From JAZDGX01 sp964482205 (lineage in GTDB: Bacteria; Eisenbacteria; RBG-16-71-46; CAIMUX01; WJJG01), in the NCBI GenBank assembly GCA_964482205.1, contig CAYZWI010000012.1, positions 65,777 to 129,776 on the forward strand: a stretch of DNA of 64,000 nucleotides. The letters are read 5' to 3'. Each line of letters begins with the position of its first letter. The first letter of the stretch is position 1. Shown one piece after another: positions 11,901-20,701 of the stretch. The notes under the pieces were generated by a model. It was given only the letters and a program-made list of their open reading frames with translations, was not told the DNA's origin and made no database searches. The translations under genes were made by a program, and so were the position numbers.

Positions 11901-13806
11901 TCCATCCGGCGACGTGCGTCTGGCCGTCCTTGTACGCGCAGACGGTCGCGCCCGCAAGAGGAGCTCCCGCCTTGGTGACGCTGACCGTGATCGCATTCGC
12001 TCCGAGCGCCAGCGACGCGGGATGGGTGACGACGATCGCCTGCGGCACTCCCGTCCAGACTTCGCCGGCGGGGTCGCCCATCAGATTCGCCCAATGCGTG
12101 AAGTTCCACGCCTGGCCGGAATCCCCACCGTAGTAGTCGAGGTACAGCTGGAACCGGGCGCGATTCGTGGCCGCTCCCATCGTGTAGATGTGATCGTTGT
12201 ACAGGGCGGCGCCCATTCCGTAGGAAAGACAGTTGTTGTACCGCGTATGGGTGCTCAGGGTGGAAGTGGCGACCGCGCCGATGCCGCCCCTCGGGCTGGC
12301 CAGTGTTCCGGCCAGCACCCACGCCTCCGATATCGAAGTGCCGTTGTCGTAATCGCCCGACCCGCAAGTGATCTGGCAGGAGAAATTCATCTTGCGGCCG
12401 TTGGCGACGGCATTGACGTCGCCGGTGTCGAAGCCGCTCATGCCCCAGTAGCCGCGGTACATGAAGTAGGTGTCGCCGCGCGAGAGCTGCGTAACCATCT
12501 GGCTCACGAAGGGGCTGGAATAAATCGCACTCACTTCCGTACAGCCGTTCGCCCGCATGCGCATATCGGTCCACTGGGCGACCTGCACGCAGGTATATCC
12601 GGAGCTGCTCGGATCGCCGACCACGCAGCCGCGCGTGTACCAGGAAGTGTCGTCCATGTACGGCGAGCTCTCGTAGTCCACGATCTTGTGCACATACTCG
12701 TTCACATCGTCGGCCGAATACGCGGTGATCCGCCCGACGTGGGCTTCCGGAAAGATGTCGGTGCCGTCGAGCTGGGTGTAGGGAAAGTCAGTCTCGCCGC
12801 CGTTGTAGTAGAACGGAGGGATCCGGACGCTCGAGCCGGAGTCCGCATCCCCCACGAGCACGATGTACTCGGGAGGATTGTCCCAGGTGTTGTAGGCGTT
12901 GCGCAGCCAGTTTTGGATGGAGGTGGTCGTGGTGCCGGTTTCAGCGGTGGTGGCGACATAGACCGGGAAGCCTTTGTTCCGCCGCCAGGAAACCAGATAA
13001 TCCAAGTACCCGATCACGGTGCTGTTGTTGGGGGTGATGATCACATAGGTCCCGTTGCCCAGCGTCTGGCCGTCGCGCGGGCCCTCGTAATTGACCACGA
13101 GACTCCGATAGAGCTGATCGAAGGAAGAAGCCACCACGGTCGCGTGAGACTCCTTCACGTTGCGCGTGTCTTCCCCGTCGAAGCGCACCTTGACCTGGAC
13201 GCGGCTCGCGATTTCGAGACGCGATCCGGCCGCATCGTAACGAACCGGATTGAACTTGAGACGCACGACCCGCAGGTCGCGCATCACCGCCGGCTCCCCG
13301 ATCGTGACCGGATCGACGGAGGGGAAGCCGGCGCCCAGGTAGGCGCTCGCATCGTACTTGAAGGGACCGGGCTCGCCGGGCTGCATGGGGGCGAGGCGAA
13401 AGCCGGTCAGCTCGCTCTTCTCGATGCCCGTCACTTCGATTTCCACGCCCTTGCGATCGGGAATGGCGATGAAGCGCGAGAAGGTCGGCAGCATGGGCGC
13501 GCCTTCTTCCCCGTCGAAGCTCCCGTTTTCGATCGCGACGAGGTCGAAGGTCTGGCCTTCGGCATCCAATTGAGAATGAAGCAAGCCGGGCAATTCGAAC
13601 TCGAGCTCCACCTCCCGGTCGTCATTCTTGAGGACGCGCAAGGAAGGCGTGGCCGACTCCGGTGCGGTGCCCGGAATGGAAGGCAGAATGGTCACTTCAT
13701 CATGTAGGCTGGGAGGCAGGTCTCCTGCCGATGCGAGAGTCGAGAGCGTGATCAGAAGCGCTGCAACAAAGAGTATTCCAGTCGAAACGGTGAGCGCACG
13801 GTGCAT
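8938..13806 (-). CDS. Gingipain-like (peptidase C25) secreted protein with FlgD-like C-terminal module
   Basis: 1622 residues from the ATG at 13806, which has GAGGAGGAGG six bases upstream; another ATG two codons earlier overlaps that site. Order: signal peptide (1-27), C25-type propeptide (about 45-245), C25 caspase-fold domain (about 253-585, with TYVIITPNNS, YIVLVGDAD, AHVGRIT), Ig/CARDB-like domains, a carboxypeptidase-regulatory-like segment (GTLSGRVRNYNGNFGVAGA), a jelly-roll domain (residues around WNYIVSSGF-like text and EGWYVDDVELI), and a C-terminal FlgD-Ig domain starting NAPNPFG and ending ARQMLILR. The Cys region (SCQITCGSG, Cys477/481) is kept, but where gingipains have the catalytic Gly-His-Gly the text is YRGYWG (450-455), so peptidase activity is doubtful. 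Likely exported and attached to or released at the cell surface. Confidence 0.9.
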   Translation of the reverse strand: MHRALTVSTGILFVAALLITLSTLASAGDLPPSLHDEVTILPSIPGTAPESATPSLRVLKNDDREVELEFELPGLLHSQLDAEGQTFDLVAIENGSFDGEEGAPMLPTFSRFIAIPDRKGVEIEVTGIEKSELTGFRLAPMQPGEPGPFKYDASAYLGAGFPSVDPVTIGEPAVMRDLRVVRLKFNPVRYDAAGSRLEIASRVQVKVRFDGEDTRNVKESHATVVASSFDQLYRSLVVNYEGPRDGQTLGNGTYVIITPNNSTVIGYLDYLVSWRRNKGFPVYVATTAETGTTTTSIQNWLRNAYNTWDNPPEYIVLVGDADSGSSVRIPPFYYNGGETDFPYTQLDGTDIFPEAHVGRITAYSADDVNEYVHKIVDYESSPYMDDTSWYTRGCVVGDPSSSGYTCVQVAQWTDMRMRANGCTEVSAIYSSPFVSQMVTQLSRGDTYFMYRGYWGMSGFDTGDVNAVANGRKMNFSCQITCGSGDYDNGTSISEAWVLAGTLASPRGGIGAVATSTLSTHTRYNNCLSYGMGAALYNDHIYTMGAATNRARFQLYLDYYGGDSGQAWNFTHWANLMGDPAGEVWTGVPQAIVVTHPASLALGANAITVSVTKAGAPLAGATVCAYKDGQTHVAGWTAEDGTIQLPLDVTTAGNLTLTVTKHNCMPYSAAIPVSQQARFVGFNAFTIDDDSSGGSSGNGDGTANPGERIELPIQLKNFGSQAVTTISGTLTSDDPFVTVTDAAESFPNLAAGATGWSVEDFDIILDGGAPNGYLAQCNLDVTSGADTWRSLVEIPVVAADFAVEATTVYDVGTRFDPGETGTLSVRIRNNGAASGASVTGRLISQGPWITISDATGSFGNIGIGATGENTSDRFGISVAAAAFNGHVAPFRVALQFSSGARDTVDFGLPIGQRVSTDPTGPDRYGYYAFDNTDVSYPDAPVYSWVEIDPRYGGSGTSVGLTDTGEGLDDTNPLSLPFMFKYYGKQFNSIAVCSNGWIAMGGSSMTNENNWCIPAAGAPSNMIAPGWCAMRQSGSNMAYYWSDTANHRFIIQWSRMINDGTGGTMNFEVILYDPAYHPTATGDGIIVFQYDAFSVGTANHNYFTTGIQNGECNDGVSYAYFNIYSGGSATITNGRAIKFMPVQVIPVGTLSGRVRNYNGNFGVAGAEVTVLGRTSFTTEGDGSYAGSLEVGLYTVVASHPSFLADTALAVPILQDQVTTLNFTLHDIQPPALAHDPLPSTTDNVGPYAVTATITDSSVLEEVTLTYNAAGAGWVTVPLISLGSDEFSASIPGQPYGSMIRYYLHARDAGDLSTYQPAGAPEEVNVFWVIPPVFTDDMEAGAGTWTNYIVSSGFRDQWHRSSTRNHTANGSWSWKFGDTASGTYVNLSDGALETEAFNLTGAEATLSFWHWMQAEVSATYPGYAYDGGIIEMSVDGQPWTQVTPETGGYNYTVRAGAQPGPFPEGILFFSGTYDWMQSAVDLTGINGSVRFRFRFGSDGSVGQEGWYVDDVELIALDPSASDAEEPVAVPVRLALHQNAPNPFGTASPRTTIAFDLPQPMPVRLTVLDVNGRLVRTLADETMPAGFHRVNWMGDDAKGHRVDSGVYFYVLKTGAEEIARQMLILR

Positions 13807-14304
13807 CGTCATCCTCCTCCTCACTACGACGCCGAAGATTTCGCCAACGCGCCGGCCGGCGCGCCGCGAAACCCTGCGGCTCAAGCCCTCTGCCCTGTCG
13901 AGGGACCGCGCTGCGGGGGAGAAGGACGGTCGTTGCTACTACTTCTCATCGATGGTCGCAGCCTCGGTTGCTTCTTGCCCGGCAGTAGGGCACCAAGCGT
14001 AGCATCAATGATACTCCTATTCGGGCGCCCCATAAAGCCGTTTCCGGGTAGAGATAGGGCCGGACTCGCCGGCGGGGAGCGCGGCCGGTTCAGATGGCGA
14101 GAGGGCAGCCATTCACGAGCGGCCGAGGCTGGCGCGAGGTGGTTGATGTCCGGGGGCGCATGCCCCGGACGAACGACGGGCGGTCCGCCGGGCAGGCAGA
14201 CCGTGGTCGTGTTCTCCGGCACGTGACCGCTGGGATTTCCTTGGGGAATCTGATATAATCGGACGGCAAACGCCGAACGGCTCGACATCGGTTGGAGGTC
14301 ACAA
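13807..14304. promoter_or_regulatory. Divergent promoter region of the C25 and beta-helix genes
   Basis: A 498-bp non-coding gap between divergently transcribed secreted-protein genes. Rightward there is an extended -10 TGATATAAT (14251-14259) about 46 bp from the start codon. Leftward there is a weaker TTATGG-16-TATCAT candidate near 14000-14030. No other feature is seen. Confidence 0.5.
14251..14259 (+). promoter_or_regulatory. Extended -10 promoter TGATATAAT
   Basis: A consensus TATAAT (14254-14259) preceded by TGn; no recognisable -35, as is common for extended -10 promoters. The predicted start is near 14266, giving a leader of about 40 nt before the beta-helix gene, whose GGAGGT site is at 14294-14299. 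Confidence 0.65.
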
Positions 14305-15981
14305 ATGAAGCACCTGCAAGGACTTGCCGTATTGCTTCTGAGCCTGGGAATCGCCTTCTCGTCCGCCTCGGCCGCGACCCTTACCGTGCCGGTTCCCTAT
14401 GCGACGATCCAAGCTGCGGTCGATGCCGCCAATAGCGGCGACATCATCCAAGTGGCTGCCGGGGTCTATTCCGATCCCACGCATCAGCCCGGAGGGGGTG
14501 ACGAGGCGCTCTGCTGCGTCATCATGAAGTCGGGAGTCACCCTTACCGGCGCGGGCATGGACGAGACGATCATCGACGCGGGCGGCATCGCTCGCGGCAT
14601 CCATCTGACCGCGGCGACCGGGGTCACGATTTGCCATCTGACTGTGCGAAATTCCACCGGCGACGACTACGGATGCGGGATCTTGATGAAGGGCGGCTCG
14701 CAGGCGTATGTGCACGATGTCAAGGTGACGAACGGGGCGCACGGAGGCCTCTCCCTCATCCAGAACTCGACCGGGACTTTCGAGGATTGCATCTTCGATC
14801 GCAATTCGGGTAAGTACGGCGCGGGCATCGATATCGAATACGGTTCGGATCCCACCTTCCTGCGCTGTCAGATCACCAACAACAGCGGCCCGTCCAATGC
14901 GGGCGCGCAATTGCGCGGCAACGCGGTGCTCGACCACTGCGTGATCGACGGCAACACGACTGCGGGCGCGTCTCCCGGCGGAGTATCGGGCGGCGGTCTG
15001 GGAGTCTTGAATCAGGCCCCGATCATTCGGAATTGCCAAATCACGAACAACTATTCGGGCGGCGAAGGCGGCGGGGTTTCCTACATGTCGAATGATGCGG
15101 GCGGGGTCATCGAGAACTGCCTGATCGCCGGGAATCAGTGCGCCGGCGACGAAGGCCGAGGCGGTGGGATCATCATCACATCGCTCGCTGATGTCGACAT
15201 CCGCAACTGCATCATCCGGGACAATTCGTCGCTGGGCACCTGGGGCGACGGAGGGGGGCTGTTCATCTCCTACTCGACCGTCAATGTCGAGAACTGCACC
15301 TTCTACAACAACCTCGTCTCCGGAACCTACGGGCAGGCGGGCAACATCGGGGTGACGGCTCTAGACGACCCGGCCACCCCGATTTCCATCCGTCGCTCGA
15401 TCATCGCCAACAGCGCGGCGGGGATGGGCATTTGGTGCATGGAGTTCATGCCCGGGCTGATCACGATGTCGTGCTGCGATGTGTGGGGCAATGCGGGCGG
15501 CAACGACTTCTGCGGCACCGCGTCCGAATGCTTCTCGCTCGATCCGAAGTTCTGCGGCCCGGCGAGCGGCAACTTCCATCTGCTCGCGGATTCGCCTTGC
15601 GCTCCGGGCAACCACCCGAACGGGCCGACCGCCTGCGAGGGCGCGCTGATCGGCGCGATGAGCGAGGGATGCGACTCCGGCATCGAGGACCGGCCGCATT
15701 CCAGCGCGATCGCGCTCCTCGGCAACCAGCCCAATCCGTTCACGCGCGCGACGACGATCGCTTTCTCCTTGGCGCAACCCGGGCACATCGCGCTCGACAT
15801 CCTGGACGCCAACGGGCGTCGCGTGGCTGCGCTCTTCGACGGCGCCATGCCGGCCGGCATGCACGAGCTCTCCTGGGACGGCTCGCTCACCGGCGGCGGA
15901 CGCGCGACGAGCGGCGTCTACTTCTATCGCCTGCGCGCGGGCGGCGCGACCGAAGCGATGCGCATGCTGCGACTCCAGTAG
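14305..15981 (+). CDS. Secreted right-handed parallel beta-helix protein with FlgD-like C-terminal module
   Basis: 558 residues, ATG preceded by GGAGGT. A signal peptide occupies residues 1-23 (cut expected after SSASA). The mature start TLTVPVPYATIQAAVDAA is the classic opening of pectate-lyase-like beta-helices, followed by repeated coils of the ..GG...I.NC.I..N...G type (for example ENCLIAGNQCAGDEGRGGG and IRNCIIRDNSS) up to about residue 450. The last 90 residues form the FlgD-Ig type sorting/anchor module (NQPNPFTRATTIAFSL to AMRMLRLQ, with SGVYFYRL). Such proteins usually bind or cut polysaccharide, but no catalytic signature is clear. The same C-terminal type as the two C25 neighbours suggests a shared export route. 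Confidence 0.9.
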   Translation: MKHLQGLAVLLLSLGIAFSSASAATLTVPVPYATIQAAVDAANSGDIIQVAAGVYSDPTHQPGGGDEALCCVIMKSGVTLTGAGMDETIIDAGGIARGIHLTAATGVTICHLTVRNSTGDDYGCGILMKGGSQAYVHDVKVTNGAHGGLSLIQNSTGTFEDCIFDRNSGKYGAGIDIEYGSDPTFLRCQITNNSGPSNAGAQLRGNAVLDHCVIDGNTTAGASPGGVSGGGLGVLNQAPIIRNCQITNNYSGGEGGGVSYMSNDAGGVIENCLIAGNQCAGDEGRGGGIIITSLADVDIRNCIIRDNSSLGTWGDGGGLFISYSTVNVENCTFYNNLVSGTYGQAGNIGVTALDDPATPISIRRSIIANSAAGMGIWCMEFMPGLITMSCCDVWGNAGGNDFCGTASECFSLDPKFCGPASGNFHLLADSPCAPGNHPNGPTACEGALIGAMSEGCDSGIEDRPHSSAIALLGNQPNPFTRATTIAFSLAQPGHIALDILDANGRRVAALFDGAMPAGMHELSWDGSLTGGGRATSGVYFYRLRAGGATEAMRMLRLQ

Positions 15982-16021
15982 CGCCGCGCATTCGGACTCT
16001 CCGCGCACAGTCTCTTGCCAC

Positions 16022-16054
16022 ACGCCGCCTGGGAGCACCGCTTCCGGGCGGCGT
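16022..16054 (+). terminator. Strong hairpin terminator after the beta-helix gene
   Basis: A 15-bp stem with only G-T wobbles (ACGCCGCC... / ...GGCGGCGT) closes on a 3-nt loop, 40 bp after the stop codon, followed by TGCTCT. Confidence 0.75.
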
Positions 16055-16282
16055 TGCTCTGAGTGCGCGGCGGCGCACGGTTGAGCGCTCGCCTCATTCA
16101 TGCGTGAGTCATGTGAATCAGTGGGCCGCGAGTTCGGATTGGGACGGCGGGACCGGCGCGCGCGACACCAGGAACTGTTTCGGCGCGCGCGCCGTCCCAG
16201 GGCACTCTCCACCGGCCCTCGACCAAAGCAGTCCGAGCACGGGCCTGATTCGCTCGATCAATGGCGCGCGGGCCGTGCTCCG

Positions 16283-16291
16283 TGCTAGAAT
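16283..16291 (+). promoter_or_regulatory. Extended -10 promoter TGCTAGAAT
   Basis: TGnTAnAAT form, about 85 bp upstream of the second C25 gene, downstream of the previous gene's terminator. No -35 is evident. Confidence 0.55.
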
Positions 16292-16376
16292 CGACGGTCC
16301 TTCGAACTCGCTTTGCGTCGCATGATCCGGAGGCGTTGGCCGGGGACTCGTAGTCAAGGGAGGGAAAGCGAACCCT

Positions 16377-19300
16377 ATGCAGCATCAGGGAAGGACCAAT
16401 CGGGCAGGAACGCCGGTGTGGATGGCAGTCATTGCGGCTGTGCTCTTCCTCGCGCAGAGCTCCCCGCCGGCCGTCTTGTGCGACGGATTCGAGGCATCCG
16501 CCAAAGACAGCGCCCATGCGCCTGCCGGCGCGAAGGTTCTCGTCAGCGCTCATGCGCGAGGTGCAGGAGGCGGCCTTGCTGCTCGTCCGGATCCCGATGC
16601 CCGGGTTTCCGTCTCCTTCGATTGCGCCGGAGCTTGGAGCGATAACGCCGCCGCCGGCCGGCTGGTCGAACTTCCCCTGGGCGCGAGCGCGGCCTCGATC
16701 GCATCCGCAACCTGCCTTGTCGACGGCGTTGCGCACGAACTTCCTTCCGATTGCGCGCGGGTGAGTGCAATTCAAATGATGCGCGGCACTCCCGCCGTCG
16801 TGCTGGACATCGATCGCGATGCATGCGACCGCAATCTGGGCGGGTTGCTCACGAACACGCTCACGAGCAGGTTGGCGCCTGCGATCCCGCCGGAGATCGA
16901 GGTGCGCGTCGAGATCGCCGTCGCCGTCGACCGCTCGGCCGCCTCGGCGAGCGCGGCGCGCTTCGGCGGGCCCGATTCTCCGGAAAGGCTGCGCGCGCCT
17001 CGCCTCGATGTGGCGCGCGAGGATCGGTCAGCGAAGGCCGCGGAACAGCCTGGGCTGCGCGATCCCGGAGAAAACCCTGCGCTCGTATATGGCAACCGAG
17101 GTCTCTTGCTCATCATCACGACGCCCGAATTCGTCGCCCCCCTGGCCGATCTGGTCGCCTGGAAGACCGAATCGGGCTATCTCGTGCGGGTCGCCACGAC
17201 CACCGAAACGGGCGTCTCGCGCGAGGCGATCCGCGATTACATCCGCACGGCCTATGAGAACTGGGATCAACCTCCTCTCTATGTGCTTCTCGTCGGCGAC
17301 GCCGACGGTACGCTGAATGTCATCCCCACCTGGACGATCGGAACGAGCATCTCGGATCATCCTTATGCCTGCGTGGATGGGGATGATTTCCTGCCCGATC
17401 TCTACATCGGACGGCTGTCGGGCAAGTATGTGAATGAGATCGCCCTGCAAGTGGCCAAGACGGTCGCCTACGAGAGCGCGCCCGATACGGTCGGCGGAGG
17501 GGCGTGGCACACGCAAGCGTTGACGGTCGCAGGCAACTACAATTCGACCACGCCCGTCTCGCTGAGCCGGTGGATTCGCAGCGAGCTGCTCGAACTGGGT
17601 TTCAGCAAGGTCGACAGCGTCTTCTGGTCGTCCTCTCCCCAACATCCCTGGTGGAACGGCGCGCCGCTCATCAATTCCCGCGTGAACGCGGGCGTGGGGA
17701 TCGTGAGCTATCGCGGCTGGGCGCTCGGAGACATCGGCTGGCAGCCTCCCACCTATCAGAGCACCGATGTCCTCTCGCTGTCGAACACCGGCAAGCTGCC
17801 GGTCGTGTTCAGCATGGTCTGCCACACCGGCAATTTCGCGAACTATGACATGGATTGCTTTGGCGAGGCGTGGATGAAGGCCGGCACCCTGGCCGAGCCG
17901 CGCGGCGCGGTCGCGTTCGTGGGCACGGGCGAGCCCTGGTCGCATTCGCGCTGGAACGACCGGATGATGATCGGCGTCTTCGAGAACATTTGCCACGCCG
18001 GAGAGCGCGAGATGGCGCGCATCCTGGTCGGCGCGAAGATGAACTTGATCGCGCAGTTTCCGAACGAATACGAGCAATCCGACGCCGTCGAAGATCCCGA
18101 GGAGACGGTGTACTACTACATGCACACCTACAATCTGCTCGGCGATCCGAGTCTCGAACTGACGGTCGGCGTGCCGCGAGCGATCGCGGTTCAAGCGCCC
18201 GCCCAGCTGGCGCAAGGCACGAACTGGCTCGAGGCCACCGTGCGCTGGGCGGAAGATCAGATGCCGGCGGCCGGCGCGCGAGTGGCGTTCAGCCAGAATG
18301 ACGCCCTGATCGGCTATGCGGAAACCGACGCGAACGGCGTTGCTCACGCGAACATCACGACGGCGAGCGGCGATCCGGTGGCGGTCGTGGTCACGGGCCC
18401 GGGGATGATCCCCGCGCGCACGATGGTCGCGGTCGCGCAGCAGCAGCACGCGCTCGTTTGCGCGGGCGCGCAAATCGCGGGCGGCGGCGAGCTCGTCGCC
18501 GGAGCAACGGCGAACCTGGTGTTGTCGGTCAGGAACACGGGAAGCGCGGACCTGACGAGTGCGAGCGCCGAGGTTTCGGGACCAGCCGCGATCGAGCTCT
18601 TGAGCAGCTCGATCACATTTGGCGCCATCGCAGCGGGCGCGACGGCGAACGCGCAAAACGAGCTTCGGGTGCGGGTCGATCCCCATGTGGAAGACGGAGC
18701 TCGCATGCGCTTGACGGTCGCGCCGACGGTTCCGGGTGTGGGGCCGCTCGATGCGAGCGACTGCGTGCTGGTCGTGTCGGCTCCGCGACTCGTGTGCGCC
18801 AGCATGACGGTCGGTGGCGACGGGATTGCCGATCAGGGCGAGACCGTTCCGTTGTCCATCACGCTCCGGAATGAGGGCAGCGTGAGCGGAGGCGCGCTCG
18901 GGCAGGCCACGCTCTCGCTGGTCGACCCCTCCTCGGCGGAGGTGATCGACGGCATCACTTCCTGGCCGGCGATTGCGCCGGGACAGGAGGCGCAGAACAC
19001 GGACCCGCTCGCGATCCGCATTCCGGCGGACGCGCCGGGCGGCCGGGTGATTTCGCTGCGTCTCGAAGTGCGGGCCGACGGCGGACCGGTTGCGAGCGTG
19101 CCCTGCGATGTCGTCGTCGGGCCGCACGATTTCACCGTCCCGAGCGGACCCGACGCCGGCGGCTACTACGCCTACGACAGCGCCGACATCGATTACCCCT
19201 TGCAGGCCCCGGTCTACGATTGGGTGGAATGCTCGCCCACCTACGGCGGGCGCGGCGTGAAGCTGACCGAGATCTATGACAACGACCACACCCAGCAAGT

Positions 19301-20435
19301 CGCATTGCCGTTCACCTTCACCTACTACGGCGTGCCGTACGACACGATCCAGGTGAGCGACAATGGGTGGATCTCGTTCGACCAGAGTTATTGGTACGAC
19401 ATTCGCAACTGGAACATTCCCGATGAATGGGGCGGCAGCGCAATGGTCGCGCCCTTCTGGGACAATCTGGCTCCGCAAATCGCCGGAAGCGACGGCATCT
19501 ACGCTTGGCACGACGAAGCGCGCCATTGCTTCGTCGTCGAGTGGAGCCGCCTGAAGAACTACGAGGCGATCGACGACCCCACGACCGACGACTATCAGAC
19601 CTTCGAGCTCCTGCTGTGCGACCCGGGGCAATATCCGGCGGAGACGGGCAATGGAGAGATCATCTTCCAGTACAAGCAAATCGTGAATGACGACTATACG
19701 AAGATGTATTCGACGGTCGGGCTCGAGGATCACACCGAACGCGTGGGGTTCGCTTATAGCTATAGCAATGACTATGCGCCAGGCGGGGCGCCGCTCTCGC
19801 CCGGCCTCGCGATCAAGTTCACGACCGAGGAGCCGGTCTTCCAGCCTCTCGCGCCGCTGTATTTCACGGCCGCGCGCGGAGGCGGCCTCGAGGCGCCGGT
19901 GGAGGTGCGCTGGAGCTTCGATGCGGACGAAAGTGTCGCGGGGGTCGTACTGGAGCGCGCCGCGATGTCGGGCCCGGCCCGTGACGATTTCGTGCGCTTG
20001 AACGCGGAGCCGCTGAGCGCAATCGAGGGCGGCTTCGTGGATCGCGACGCGCAGCCGGGCGTCAGCTATCGGTACCGGCTGAGCGCCGTCGCGTTGAACG
20101 GCGCCTTGCGGCTGGCCGGGGAGGCGATGTGCGAAGCCTTCGGTGACGCTTCCGGCCCGATGGTGCGCGCGTTCGGGGGAGCCGTGAGCCGCGGGCCGGC
20201 GCAGATCGCATTCTCCACCGGCGGCGCGGAATTGCGCGAGCTGGCCGTGTACGACCTGAGCGGCCGGCGCGTGGCCGATCTGCGCGCGCGCATGGCCGGG
20301 CCGGCTCCCACGGGAATCGTGCAGTGGGATGGGCGGGACGAACGAGGACTGGCGGTCGCGAGCGGAGTCTATTGGGTGAAGATGCGCGCCGTCGACGGAA
20401 GCAGCGAGACGGCGCGCCTCGTGCGCGTGCGGTAG
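16377..20435 (+). CDS. Gingipain-like (peptidase C25) secreted protein with FlgD-like C-terminal module
   Basis: 1352 residues with an N-terminal signal segment (about 12-36). The C25 domain spans about 240-600: LLLIITTPEF, VLLVGDAD (304-311), a candidate nucleophile Cys482 in VFSMVCHTGNF, and a domain end at MHTYNLLGDPSLE. As in the neighbour at 8938-13806, the gingipain Gly-His-Gly is replaced by an SYRGWA motif (444-449), so catalysis is uncertain. CARDB-like Ig domains follow (about 640-910), then a beta-rich domain with YDNDHTQQVALPFTFTYYG, and a FlgD-Ig C-terminus (VYDLSGRRV, IVQWDGRDERG, SGVYWVKM). The ribosome site AAGGGAGGG is 12 nt before the ATG, a little far. Flanked by its own promoter and terminator, so probably monocistronic. 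It is a divergent paralogue of the first C25 protein. Confidence 0.9.
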   Translation: MQHQGRTNRAGTPVWMAVIAAVLFLAQSSPPAVLCDGFEASAKDSAHAPAGAKVLVSAHARGAGGGLAARPDPDARVSVSFDCAGAWSDNAAAGRLVELPLGASAASIASATCLVDGVAHELPSDCARVSAIQMMRGTPAVVLDIDRDACDRNLGGLLTNTLTSRLAPAIPPEIEVRVEIAVAVDRSAASASAARFGGPDSPERLRAPRLDVAREDRSAKAAEQPGLRDPGENPALVYGNRGLLLIITTPEFVAPLADLVAWKTESGYLVRVATTTETGVSREAIRDYIRTAYENWDQPPLYVLLVGDADGTLNVIPTWTIGTSISDHPYACVDGDDFLPDLYIGRLSGKYVNEIALQVAKTVAYESAPDTVGGGAWHTQALTVAGNYNSTTPVSLSRWIRSELLELGFSKVDSVFWSSSPQHPWWNGAPLINSRVNAGVGIVSYRGWALGDIGWQPPTYQSTDVLSLSNTGKLPVVFSMVCHTGNFANYDMDCFGEAWMKAGTLAEPRGAVAFVGTGEPWSHSRWNDRMMIGVFENICHAGEREMARILVGAKMNLIAQFPNEYEQSDAVEDPEETVYYYMHTYNLLGDPSLELTVGVPRAIAVQAPAQLAQGTNWLEATVRWAEDQMPAAGARVAFSQNDALIGYAETDANGVAHANITTASGDPVAVVVTGPGMIPARTMVAVAQQQHALVCAGAQIAGGGELVAGATANLVLSVRNTGSADLTSASAEVSGPAAIELLSSSITFGAIAAGATANAQNELRVRVDPHVEDGARMRLTVAPTVPGVGPLDASDCVLVVSAPRLVCASMTVGGDGIADQGETVPLSITLRNEGSVSGGALGQATLSLVDPSSAEVIDGITSWPAIAPGQEAQNTDPLAIRIPADAPGGRVISLRLEVRADGGPVASVPCDVVVGPHDFTVPSGPDAGGYYAYDSADIDYPLQAPVYDWVECSPTYGGRGVKLTEIYDNDHTQQVALPFTFTYYGVPYDTIQVSDNGWISFDQSYWYDIRNWNIPDEWGGSAMVAPFWDNLAPQIAGSDGIYAWHDEARHCFVVEWSRLKNYEAIDDPTTDDYQTFELLLCDPGQYPAETGNGEIIFQYKQIVNDDYTKMYSTVGLEDHTERVGFAYSYSNDYAPGGAPLSPGLAIKFTTEEPVFQPLAPLYFTAARGGGLEAPVEVRWSFDADESVAGVVLERAAMSGPARDDFVRLNAEPLSAIEGGFVDRDAQPGVSYRYRLSAVALNGALRLAGEAMCEAFGDASGPMVRAFGGAVSRGPAQIAFSTGGAELRELAVYDLSGRRVADLRARMAGPAPTGIVQWDGRDERGLAVASGVYWVKMRAVDGSSETARLVRVR

Positions 20436-20455
20436 CAGCAAGCGAAAAGGCAAAT

Positions 20456-20489
20456 GCGAAGGGGCGCCCGCTCAGAGGCGCCCTTTCGC
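20456..20489 (+). terminator. Hairpin terminator after the second C25 gene
   Basis: A 13-bp stem GCGAAGGGGCGCC / GGCGCCCTTTCGC with one G-T pair and an 8-nt loop, starting 20 bp after the stop. Confidence 0.75.
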
Positions 20490-20609
20490 TTGCGAATGGG
20501 TGCGGTCACTCGCACGGCGGACAGCGGCGCCTGCTTCGAGATCGACGCGGAGGAGCAGGCCCGCAGCACGCGTCGCCATGCGCTTGCTGCGCGCCGAGTG
20601 GCGACGGCG

Positions 20610-20615
20610 TATCAT
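20610..20615 (+). promoter_or_regulatory. Possible -10 (TATCAT) for the radical SAM operon
   Basis: TATCAT lies about 90 bp upstream of the first radical SAM start, after the preceding terminator. No good -35 is visible. Confidence 0.3.
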
Positions 20616-20701
20616 GGGGCCGAATCGGCTGGCTGAGATGCGAAGCCGGAGAAGCTCGACGGCCCGATCGCGGACACGAGTGCGGAAGGATACCGCGGAC
20701 C

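Noticed and set aside
8833..13707. 1624-codon plus-strand ORF opposite the C25 gene
   Set aside because: The minus-strand frame codes for clear C25, Ig and FlgD-like domains; the opposite ORF has no domain and reflects high GC at third positions.
17028..20453. 1141-codon minus-strand ORF opposite the second C25 gene
   Set aside because: Arg/His-rich shadow without motifs; the plus strand has a complete domain series, promoter and terminator.
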